Positions 1 through 7,380 of a stretch of DNA of 33,017 nucleotides are shown here, one piece after another (within the stretch, counting starts at the first letter, position 1; each line of letters opens with the position of its first letter). The stretch comes from an uncultured Acidimicrobiaceae bacterium (GTDB taxonomy: Bacteria; Actinomycetota; Acidimicrobiia; Acidimicrobiales; RAAP-2): the NCBI GenBank assembly GCA_903849265.1, contig CAININ010000036.1, forward strand, positions 1 to 33,017. Direction: 5' to 3'. The notes beneath the pieces are model-generated. The model worked only from the letters and a program-made list of their open reading frames with translations. It had not been told where the DNA came from and did not search any database. The position numbers and the translations under genes were made by a program.

Positions 1-315
1 GAGCTCCGTCCGGACCAGCGCGACGACGAGTCGCTGCCGCCCTACTCCGTCCTCGACCCGGTGATGGCGGGCTATGTGGAGGCTGACCGCTCCCCTGACG
101 ACCTGGTGGCCGAGGGGTTCGATGCCGAGGCGGTCGCCCGGGTGGTGGGTCTTGTCGACCGTGCCGAGTACAAGCGGCGCCAGATGCCGCCGGGGGTCCG
201 GATATCCGGGAAGGCGTTCGGCAAGGATCGTCGGATGCCCATCACCAATCACTACCGGTCGGTCCGCACCGTCCCGGTGCCGCCGTCCGCCGGCGAGGCT
301 CCGACCGTTGTCTGA
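1..315 (+). CDS. nadE: Glutamine-dependent NAD+ synthetase, C-terminal fragment (5' end outside window)
   Basis: Open from base 1 in frame 1; translated ELRPDQRDDESLPPYSVLDPV...EYKRRQMPPGVRISGKAFGKDRRMPITNHYR matches the conserved C-terminal end of NadE. Confidence 0.9.
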   Translation, partial: ELRPDQRDDESLPPYSVLDPVMAGYVEADRSPDDLVAEGFDAEAVARVVGLVDRAEYKRRQMPPGVRISGKAFGKDRRMPITNHYRSVRTVPVPPSAGEAPTVV

Positions 316-1000
316 CCTCCCGACGGCCGACGCGCTGCTCGACACGGCCGCTGGCGAGCCGTGGCCGGCCATGCCCCTCGAACGTGCTGCTGCACTGGTG
401 GGTGAGTACCGCTGGATCGAGTCGGCCCTCTTCGCCATGCTCGGAACCTGGGTCTCAGACATGCCCATCGCCGGCGTGCAGGTGCACCTGGACAGTCAAA
501 GCATGCGCCACGCCTGGCACGCAGAGCTGTGGGGCGATCGTCTGCCGGTGCTGAACGGCGTCGATCCTGACGCTCTGACGAAGCCATCAGCGGCCACCGT
601 CGCCCTGTTCGCCGCACTTGACGGTGTCGAGCCCCCGACGGAGGGGCCTGGTTCGACATGGCCCCCGGCGGACCGCCCATCAGCCCCCCGCCCAGGGGCA
701 CTTCCCCGCCTGGCAGGGCTCTACCGGGTGGTGCTGCCCCGCCTGGTGACGTCCTACACGCGCCATCTGCGGGTCGTGGCGCCCGTGGCGGACGGCCCGC
801 TGCGCCGTGCCTTGAGACTCGTGCTCAACGACGAGGTCGAAGACTGGCTGGCAGGTGAGCGGCTGGTGCAGCGCTTGATGACCCGTCCCCATGATGTTGC
901 CGCGGCATACGAATTTCAACGCCATCTCGAGTCGGTGGCGGTGGCGGCCGGCGCCCACTCCGGCCTGGTCGACCTGCCCGGTTGGGTTCCGGCCGACTGA
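308..1000 (+). CDS. Conserved hypothetical protein (helical, possibly ferritin-like)
   Basis: Frame 2 ORF; TTG start at 308 overlaps the nadE stop; coherent protein SDLPTADALLDTAAGEPWPAMPLERAAALVGEYRWIESALFAMLGTWVSD... The ORF track's upstream extension to 74 overlaps nadE and is probably not translated. Confidence 0.6.
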   Translation: MSDLPTADALLDTAAGEPWPAMPLERAAALVGEYRWIESALFAMLGTWVSDMPIAGVQVHLDSQSMRHAWHAELWGDRLPVLNGVDPDALTKPSAATVALFAALDGVEPPTEGPGSTWPPADRPSAPRPGALPRLAGLYRVVLPRLVTSYTRHLRVVAPVADGPLRRALRLVLNDEVEDWLAGERLVQRLMTRPHDVAAAYEFQRHLESVAVAAGAHSGLVDLPGWVPAD

Positions 1001-1094
1001 CCCGTCCAGAGGCATTCCAGCCGTGCGACGTTCGGGGGGCTTGACGCGTCCGGTAAACTACAGGGGCAGCGATCGTTGCGCCCGATTTCGCTCG

Positions 1095-1132
1095 ACCGGC
1101 ACCGCCGTACCCCTGCTTCGCAGGGGGCCGGT
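1095..1132 (+). promoter_or_regulatory. Structured 5' leader hairpin upstream of the sigma factor
   Basis: Outer stem ACCGGC(1095-1100)/GCCGGT(1127-1132) and inner perfect stem CCCCTGC(1110-1116)-TTC-GCAGGGG(1120-1126), with a 9-nt 5' bulge. Confidence 0.4.
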
Positions 1133-1177
1133 CTACTGGTGGAGCGTCCCCACGCAGGTGGGAAACCGAAGGACCTG

Positions 1178-2122
1178 GTGATTTTGGCAAAGGAGCGGCT
1201 CGAGCGAGACGACGAGGACCTTGTTCGTCTGTATCTGACCGACATCGGCCAGTACCCCCTGCTGACCAAGGACGACGAAGTCCGGCTGGCCCAGGCCATC
1301 GAAGCGGGCCGCGAAGCGGACGCCCAGATGCAGGCCGCTCCCAAGGGACTGACCCCCGCCAAGAAGCGCGAACTCCGTCGCACCACGCTCCAGGGCGAGT
1401 CCGCCCAGCAGACCTTCGTCCAGTCGAACCTCCGTCTGGTCGTGTCGATCGCCAAGAAGTACCAGGCGTCCGGCCTTCCGCTGCTCGACCTCATCCAAGA
1501 GGGCAACCTGGGCCTGATGCACGCCGTCGAGAAGTTCGACTGGCGCAAGGGCTTCAAGTTCTCCACCTACGCCACCTGGTGGATCCGCCAGGCCATCACC
1601 CGCGGCATCGCCAACACGGGCCGGACCATCCGGCTCCCGGTGCACGCCGGTGACACGCTGGCCAGGGTCCAGAAGGCCCAGGCCCGGCTCGAGCTCAAGT
1701 ACGGCCGTCCGGCCACGCTGGCCGAGTTGGGTGCCGAGGTCGAGATGCCCGAGGACAAGCTGGTCGAAGCGCTCCGGTTCCGTGCCGAGCCGCTGTCGTT
1801 GTCCGAGCCGCTGCGCGAGGACGGGGACGCCGAACTCGGCGACGTCGTCGAGGACCGGTCGGCAGAGTCACCGTTCGAGGTTGCTGCCGTGTCGTTGCTC
1901 CCCGACGAGATCGGTCGCCTGCTGTCGCCGCTCGATGAGCGCGAGCGGGAGATCCTCCGGCTGCGCTTCGGCCTCGACCGGGGCGAGCCCCGTACCCTCG
2001 AGGAAGTGGGCGAGCACTTCAACCTGACCCGTGAGCGGATCCGCCAGATCGAAGCGCGGGCCATGTCGAAGCTGCGCCACCCATCGTCGGACACCGGCGC
2101 CCGCGACCTCCTGACCGTCTAG
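1178..2122 (+). CDS. RNA polymerase sigma factor, RpoD/SigA-type (group 1/2)
   Basis: Region 2 (NLRLVVSIAKKYQASGLPLLDLIQEGNLGLMHAVEKFDWRKGFKFSTYATWWIRQAI) and region 4 (LRLRFGLDRGEPRTLEEVGEHFNLTRERIRQIEARAMSKLRHP) clearly visible; GTG at 1178 preceded by GAAGGA. Confidence 0.95.
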   Translation: MILAKERLERDDEDLVRLYLTDIGQYPLLTKDDEVRLAQAIEAGREADAQMQAAPKGLTPAKKRELRRTTLQGESAQQTFVQSNLRLVVSIAKKYQASGLPLLDLIQEGNLGLMHAVEKFDWRKGFKFSTYATWWIRQAITRGIANTGRTIRLPVHAGDTLARVQKAQARLELKYGRPATLAELGAEVEMPEDKLVEALRFRAEPLSLSEPLREDGDAELGDVVEDRSAESPFEVAAVSLLPDEIGRLLSPLDEREREILRLRFGLDRGEPRTLEEVGEHFNLTRERIRQIEARAMSKLRHPSSDTGARDLLTV

Positions 2123-2145
2123 GGAGCCCAGTCGCCGCCTGGGTT

Positions 2146-2161
2146 GCGGCCCTGGGGCCGC
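2146..2161 (+). terminator. Possible U-less terminator hairpin downstream of the sigma factor
   Basis: GCGGCC-CTGG-GGCCGC perfect 6-bp stem just after the stop codon; no T-run. Confidence 0.3.
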
Positions 2162-2218
2162 CCGAGGGCTGTGGGGCGCTGGACCACAGGTGACGCAGAG
2201 TGGGTATGCTCTACATCC

Positions 2219-2293
2219 ATGAAGAAGCTCGTGATCCTCATCGTCATCATCGCACTCGGCGCCGTCGCCGCTCAGCGCCTCCGCGCTTCCTGA
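2219..2293 (+). CDS. 24-aa predicted membrane microprotein
   Basis: ATG...TGA = MKKLVILIVIIALGAVAAQRLRAS; charged N-terminus plus one hydrophobic segment; -10-like TATGCT ends 8 nt before the ATG (leaderless arrangement). Confidence 0.5.
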   Translation: MKKLVILIVIIALGAVAAQRLRAS

Positions 2294-2325
2294 GCGCTCC
2301 TCGTTCTGACGCCCGGTAGGTTGCT

Positions 2326-2368
2326 CAGCCGCGCAGCGGCTGGGTGGCGCCGTCGATTCCGTCGACGG
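2326..2368. terminator. Two tandem perfect hairpins between convergent genes
   Basis: CAGCCGC-GCA-GCGGCTG (2326-2342) and CCGTCGA-TTCCG-TCGACGG (2350-2368). Confidence 0.4.
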
Positions 2369-2422
2369 GCTGCGCTGGTCTGATCAGGCAGGTCCGAGGA
2401 TGTCTTCGGTCCTTGCGTCCGT

Positions 2423-3211
2423 TCAGATGTGCGTGCGGCGAGCCATACGCCAGGCGACTAACGCACCGGCCGTGGCCACTGCGGTCACCCCTGCAGCGGT
2501 GGCAGTGACCGTCATGCTGGGTGCGCTCACCCGGTCGCGTAGACGGACCGGCTTGGTGAACTGCATGACCTCCCATTCGCGCTCACGCGCCACCTTGGCC
2601 AGGACGCGGTCGGGGTTGACGGCCACCGGGTGCCCCACCGCCTCCAACATGGGCAGGTCGGTGTAGGAGTCGGAGTAGGCGGAAGACTCGGCGAGATCGA
2701 TCCCCTCGGTATCGGCCAGCGCCCGCATGGCTTCGGCCTTGAACGGACCGTACGCGTAGAACTCCATCTCGCCGGCGTATCGGCCGTCGTCGTCGACGAC
2801 GGCTCGGGTGGCGATGCAACCGTCGACCCCGAGGTGTTCGGCGAGCGGCTGGACGATCTCCTCAGGTGACGCCGAGACCAGGTAGACCTTGTGGCCCGCG
2901 GCCCGGTGGGCCTCGATCAGGTCGAGGGCCTCGGCGTAGATGATCGGCTCGACCGTCTCCTCGAGGGCCTCGCGGACGATCTCCCGGATCAGCTCGCGGT
3001 CCCACCCTTTGGTCAGAGCAAGCATCGACTCACGGACCCTGGCCAGCTTCTGCTCGCTGGCTCCAAGGTGGAGATAGATGATCTGGGAGACCACCGCACG
3101 GGCGATCAGGCGCCGGTTGATGAGCCCGCCCCGGTAGAACGGGCGCCCGAATGCGGCGATCGACGCCTTGGCGATGACTGTCTTGTCGAGATCGAAGAAC
3201 GCGGCCTTCAT
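2423..3211 (-). CDS. HAD-IB family (SerB-like) hydrolase with C-terminal hydrophobic segment
   Basis: MKAAFFDLDKTVI (DxDxT motif), LVSASPEEIVQPLAEHLGVD, YSDSYTDLPMLEAVGHPVAVNPD; C-terminal TVTATAAGVTAVATAGALVAW. Confidence 0.9.
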   Translation of the reverse strand: MKAAFFDLDKTVIAKASIAAFGRPFYRGGLINRRLIARAVVSQIIYLHLGASEQKLARVRESMLALTKGWDRELIREIVREALEETVEPIIYAEALDLIEAHRAAGHKVYLVSASPEEIVQPLAEHLGVDGCIATRAVVDDDGRYAGEMEFYAYGPFKAEAMRALADTEGIDLAESSAYSDSYTDLPMLEAVGHPVAVNPDRVLAKVAREREWEVMQFTKPVRLRDRVSAPSMTVTATAAGVTAVATAGALVAWRMARRTHI

Positions 3212-3216
3212 GGTGG

Positions 3217-3879
3217 TCAGGGCCCTACGAGCAGGCGCTGTACCTCATCCTCGGCATTGGCCGTGATCAACACCAGCACCTCGTCACCGGCTGCCAGCCG
3301 CGTATCGCCTCGGGGGACGATGAGGTGGTCGGAGCGGACTACGGCCACGACGGTGGCGTCCCGGGGGACACCGAGTTCGGCGATGGTGACGCCGTCTGCC
3401 GGTGAGTCCTCGGCCAGCGTGACCTCCACCAGGTGGGCCGTCCCGCCCTCGAAGTGCAGAAGTCGGACGAGGCTGCCCACGGACACCGCTTCTTCGACCA
3501 GCGCGGTGAGCAGCTGCGGAGTCGATACGGAAACGTCCACGCCCCAGGTCTCGGTGAACAGCCACTGGTTCTTCGGATGGTTGACCCGGGCCACGACCCG
3601 AGGGACGGCGAACTCCTGCTTGGCCAGGAGCGACACGACCAAGTTGTCCTCGTCGTCGCCGGTGGCAGCCACCACCACGTCGACTGTGGCCAGGCCTGCC
3701 GCGTCGAGCGAGGCCACCTCGCAGGCGTCGGCGACCACCCAGGTCACGTCGAGATCGCCTCGTTGGCGGGCCACGACGTCGGGATCCTGCTCGATCAGAA
3801 GCACTTCGTGGCCTGCTGCATGCAGGTCTCCAGCGATGGCGACCCCCACACTTCCGGCACCGGCTATGGCTACCTTCAT
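3217..3879 (-). CDS. TrkA family potassium uptake regulatory protein (NAD-binding + TrkA-C)
   Basis: MKVAIAGAGSVGVAIAGDLHAAGHEVLLIEQDP Rossmann motif; TrkA_C-like C-terminal half. Confidence 0.9.
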   Translation of the reverse strand: MKVAIAGAGSVGVAIAGDLHAAGHEVLLIEQDPDVVARQRGDLDVTWVVADACEVASLDAAGLATVDVVVAATGDDEDNLVVSLLAKQEFAVPRVVARVNHPKNQWLFTETWGVDVSVSTPQLLTALVEEAVSVGSLVRLLHFEGGTAHLVEVTLAEDSPADGVTIAELGVPRDATVVAVVRSDHLIVPRGDTRLAAGDEVLVLITANAEDEVQRLLVGP

Positions 3880-4562
3880 GCGAGCTCCCCGTGGGTGGTC
3901 GTGGTGGAGCCCATCAGCCGCTCCTGGAACTTGGTGAGGGCTCCATCGGTCACCATGAGGTGAAGGACGTCGCCGTCCTGGCCGACGAGATCAGTGAAGT
4001 CGAGTCGGACGACCCCCGCCCTGGTGACCGACACGAGGGTGACCTCGCCCGGCACGTTCAGGTCGGCCAGCCGCTTTCCGGCCCAGCGCTCGGGCAGGTG
4101 GCGCTCGATGAGCGAGATGCGTCCGGTCGGGTCTGACCACTCGCTCTCGAGGTCGTTCGGCAGGAGTCGGTGACGCACCTGGTCGATCGTCCACGAGACG
4201 GTGGCCACGGTCGAGATCCCGAGCCGGAGGTAGATCTGCGCCCGCCGGGGGTCGTAGATGCGGGCCACCACGTTGGGGATCCCGTACGACTCGCGGGCGA
4301 TCCGTGCCGTGAGGATGTTGGAGTTGTCGCCGCTGGTCACAGCGGCAAGTGCCGTGGCGTCATTGGCCCGGGCCGATTCGAGGTCGTCGCGGTCGAACCC
4401 GGAACCCACGATCGTCGCCCCGGGCCAATCGGGCGGGAGGCGACGGAAGGCCTTGGCGTTCCGGTCGATGATGGCCACCGAATGGCCTTGTCCAACGAGC
4501 TCGACGCCTAGGCCGGAGCCGACCCGGCCGCAGCCGACGATGATGATGTGCACGGCCACCAT
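3876..4562 (-). CDS. TrkA family potassium uptake regulatory protein (second paralog)
   Basis: MVAVHIIIVGCGRVGSGLGVELVGQGHSVAIIDRN...; 4-bp overlap with the downstream trkA paralog; ATG at 4562 preferred over the ORF-track start at 4589. Confidence 0.9.
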   Translation of the reverse strand: MVAVHIIIVGCGRVGSGLGVELVGQGHSVAIIDRNAKAFRRLPPDWPGATIVGSGFDRDDLESARANDATALAAVTSGDNSNILTARIARESYGIPNVVARIYDPRRAQIYLRLGISTVATVSWTIDQVRHRLLPNDLESEWSDPTGRISLIERHLPERWAGKRLADLNVPGEVTLVSVTRAGVVRLDFTDLVGQDGDVLHLMVTDGALTKFQERLMGSTTTTHGELA

Positions 4563-4643
4563 GCAACTCGCTTCGCCCCTCCGGCACAACTCATAGCGTC
4601 CGAACGTGGATTACCGGCGCTCAAACGGAGCGTTTTTCCACGC

Positions 4644-4671
4644 ATGACATCCAGGTGGAGCGTGGTCTAAT
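4644..4671 (+). promoter_or_regulatory. Predicted sigma70-type promoter (leaderless) for the KimA/APC-like permease
   Basis: ATGACA (4644-4649) - N16 - TCTAAT (4666-4671), 6 nt before the ATG at 4678. Confidence 0.5.
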
Positions 4672-4677
4672 GGTGAG

Positions 4678-7152
4678 ATGGAGTCCCAGGTGAGTGCCGA
4701 CGGCGAGTCCGCCGCGGGCGTCGGCGCCGTCGGTGGAGTGCCGGAAGGACCCCGCCGCCCCTTAGCCCCGCCTCGCCGCCCGTCGGCTTCCACTGTGGTC
4801 AAGGTCGATCTGCCGGAATCCCTCCGGTACCGAATGAAGAACGCACTGCTCGGCCCGCCGCTGGTGAACGAAAAGCTGGGTGACGAACGGCTGGGACGCC
4901 CGTCCGCACTCGGCGTGCTCGCCCCTGACTGCATCTCCTCTTCGGCCTACGGCACCGAACAGATGCTCACCGTGCTCATCCCGTTCTTCGGTCTGGCCGG
5001 TTTCGTGCTCGTTGTGCCGATCACCATGGCCATCCTCGGCGTGCTGTTCTTCGTCACGCTGTCCTACCTCGACGTCATCGCCTTCTACACCAAGGCCGGT
5101 GGCGCCTATGTCGTGGCCCGAGAGAACTTCGGACCGAAGATCGCCCAGATCGCGGCGGTAGCACTGCTCATCGACTACACGGTGACCGTGGCTGTCCAGA
5201 CCGCCGCTGGTACCGCCGCGCTCACCAGCGCCCTCCCCACGTTGCTGCCGTACACGGTGCCGATCACGGTCGGGGTCATCCTGCTGCTCTTGTACGGCAA
5301 CCTCCGAGGGATCAAGGAGGCCGGCAAGTTCTTCGCCTTCCCGACCTACTTCTTCATCGGAAGCCTCGGCTTGATCGTCCTCATCGGGTATGCGAAGAAG
5401 ATCATGGGGACGTTGGCCGTACACGGCATCCCGGTCCACTCGGCCTCCAACCCCACGGTGCCGATCGGGGGGCATGGGTCCGGGCTCCTCTACGGGGCGG
5501 CCTTCATCATCTTGCTCAAGTCGTTCGCCAACGGCGGCTCCTCGCTCACCGGACTCGAAGCAATCTCCAACGGGGTGGGCGCCTTTCGCGAGCCGACGAG
5601 CAGGAACGCCCGCCAGACCCTGGTCATCATGTCGAGCGTCCTCGCCTTCTTGGTCCTCGGGGTCACGCTCATCGCGCATTGGACCCATGCGATCCCCTAC
5701 GTGTCGGGTTCGCCCACGGTGGTATCCCAAGAGGTCCAGTACGTGCTGGGCACTGGGCCATTCGGCAAGGTGTTCTTCTACGTCGTGCAGCTGGCGACGA
5801 TGCTCATCCTCTACACCGGCGGCAACACAAGCTTCAACGGGTTCCCCTTCCTGGCCAACTTCGTGGCCGAGGACGCCTACCTTCCCAAGCAGCTGACGCG
5901 TCGCGGCCACCGGCTGGCCTTCTCCAACGGCATCATCGTGCTCACGATCGTGGCCCTGGTGCTGATCATCGCCACCGGCGCGCAGCTGTCCTCGCTGGTG
6001 GCGCTCTACGCCATCGGGGTGTTCACCGGCTTCGCCATGGCCGGGGCCGGGATGATCAAGCACCACTTCGACGCCCGTGGACCGAAGTGGCGCCGCGGCG
6101 TTGTCGTCAACGCCATCTCGGCATTCTTGACCGCACTGATCGTCCTCATCTTCGCCACGGTCAAGTTCACCGAGGGCGCCTGGGTGGTCGTGATCATCGG
6201 CCCGATCATGTACTTCGGACTTGTTCGGCTCCATCGTCAGTACGTCGAAGAAGATGAGCAGCTCGAGGAGGGCGCCGCCGAGGCGGCCGAGGCCCCGGTG
6301 CTCAGCCGCCACGCCGTCGTCGTCCTGGTCGACCGGCTCGACATGGCGACAGCCCGTGCCCTCCAGTACGCCCGCACTCTGCACCCGGACGATCTGCGCG
6401 CCATCCACTTCGCACTCGACCCCCAGGAATCGGAGCAGCTCGAGGAAGAGTGGCGACGTCTGGGCTTGTCCGACCTGCCGCTCGACATCCAAGAGTGCGA
6501 GGACCGCCGCCTTACCCGGGCTGCACTCGAGCTGGCGGCGGAAACGGTCGCCGACCGAAAGACCGAGCTGACCATCCTCTTGCCACGTCGGATCTTCGCT
6601 TCGGGGTGGCAGCGGGTGCTACACGACAACACTGCGGACCACATCGCCTCGGCCGTCGGCCACCTCGAGCACGTCAACGCCACCGTCGTCCCTTATCAGC
6701 TCGAGGGGGGCTGGTGGTCGAACCGGCGCGAGTGGCGACGCAAGACCGAGGAGGCCAGCTTGCCGTCGCCGGGAGCGCGGGCAGCGGACAAGGCGGCCGA
6801 TCGGGAGCGGGCGGCCCGAGCTCTGTCCCATCGCGAGGCCTTCGGCGAACGCGCCCGCGGCACCATTCCGATCGCAGACGCCGAGTGGCGGAACCGGGTG
6901 CGGGTGGCCGGACGGGTGCGTTCGGTTCGGGTCCAGCCCCGTGCCGGAACGTCCAACCTCGAGTGCCTCCTGGCAGACGACAGCGGGCAGCTCCTGCTCG
7001 TGTTCCAGGGACGCCGCCGGATCCCCGGAATCCAGCCCGGGGCACGCCTCGTGGTCGAGGGGATGGTGGGCGACTGGGCCCGTCGCCAGGCCATCCTCAA
7101 CCCCGATTACGAGCTCATCGCCGGGCCGGACGCCACCGTCGAGCCTGTCTGA
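4678..7152 (+). CDS. KimA/YdaO-like APC-superfamily permease with USP-like cytosolic domain and C-terminal OB-fold domain
   Basis: DCISSSAYGTEQML, GGAYVVARENFGPKIAQIAAVALLIDYTVTVAVQTAAGTAALTSALP, SFANGGSSLTGLEAISNGVGAF resemble the Bacillus KimA core; cytosolic segment ARALQYARTLHPDDLRAIHFALD; final about 90 aa WRNRVRVAGRVRSVRVQPRAGTSNLECLLADDSGQLLLVFQGRRRIPGIQPGARLVVEGMV resemble an OB-fold nucleic-acid-binding domain. Confidence 0.85.
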   Translation: MESQVSADGESAAGVGAVGGVPEGPRRPLAPPRRPSASTVVKVDLPESLRYRMKNALLGPPLVNEKLGDERLGRPSALGVLAPDCISSSAYGTEQMLTVLIPFFGLAGFVLVVPITMAILGVLFFVTLSYLDVIAFYTKAGGAYVVARENFGPKIAQIAAVALLIDYTVTVAVQTAAGTAALTSALPTLLPYTVPITVGVILLLLYGNLRGIKEAGKFFAFPTYFFIGSLGLIVLIGYAKKIMGTLAVHGIPVHSASNPTVPIGGHGSGLLYGAAFIILLKSFANGGSSLTGLEAISNGVGAFREPTSRNARQTLVIMSSVLAFLVLGVTLIAHWTHAIPYVSGSPTVVSQEVQYVLGTGPFGKVFFYVVQLATMLILYTGGNTSFNGFPFLANFVAEDAYLPKQLTRRGHRLAFSNGIIVLTIVALVLIIATGAQLSSLVALYAIGVFTGFAMAGAGMIKHHFDARGPKWRRGVVVNAISAFLTALIVLIFATVKFTEGAWVVVIIGPIMYFGLVRLHRQYVEEDEQLEEGAAEAAEAPVLSRHAVVVLVDRLDMATARALQYARTLHPDDLRAIHFALDPQESEQLEEEWRRLGLSDLPLDIQECEDRRLTRAALELAAETVADRKTELTILLPRRIFASGWQRVLHDNTADHIASAVGHLEHVNATVVPYQLEGGWWSNRREWRRKTEEASLPSPGARAADKAADRERAARALSHREAFGERARGTIPIADAEWRNRVRVAGRVRSVRVQPRAGTSNLECLLADDSGQLLLVFQGRRRIPGIQPGARLVVEGMVGDWARRQAILNPDYELIAGPDATVEPV

Positions 7153-7380
7153 GAGCGATCTGCACGGGGTGATCCTTGCTCCGGACCCCGGTTGTCGGTA
7201 TGTTCTCCCCGATTGCCGGTTATGGCGCGCCTTGGTGCGGGCCCCGGCACCCGGCCGATGGCGGCCGTGATTTCGCGTGGGGGGGACCCGTGCCCTTTTG
7301 TCTGACGCGAGGTGACGTAGCCGTGGGTGTCGGGTAGCGATCGCCAGTACTCGCGCAGGACACCGAAGGGAGCCACACCG

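Noticed and set aside
1041-1059. TTGACG...TAAACT as sigma gene promoter
   Set aside because: The elements are only 7 nt apart, so they cannot act together as -35 and -10.
4762-6492. 576-aa minus-strand ORF opposite the permease
   Set aside because: Asp/Glu/Arg/His-rich low-quality translation typical of a GC-rich antisense shadow frame; the + frame has clear transporter motifs.
7153-7380. c-di-AMP (ydaO-type) riboswitch near the KimA-like permease/hppA
   Set aside because: GGGGGGGACCC and GGGGTGATCC fragments look suggestive, but the order and surrounding conserved blocks of the ydaO motif are not present; the permease itself appears leaderless.
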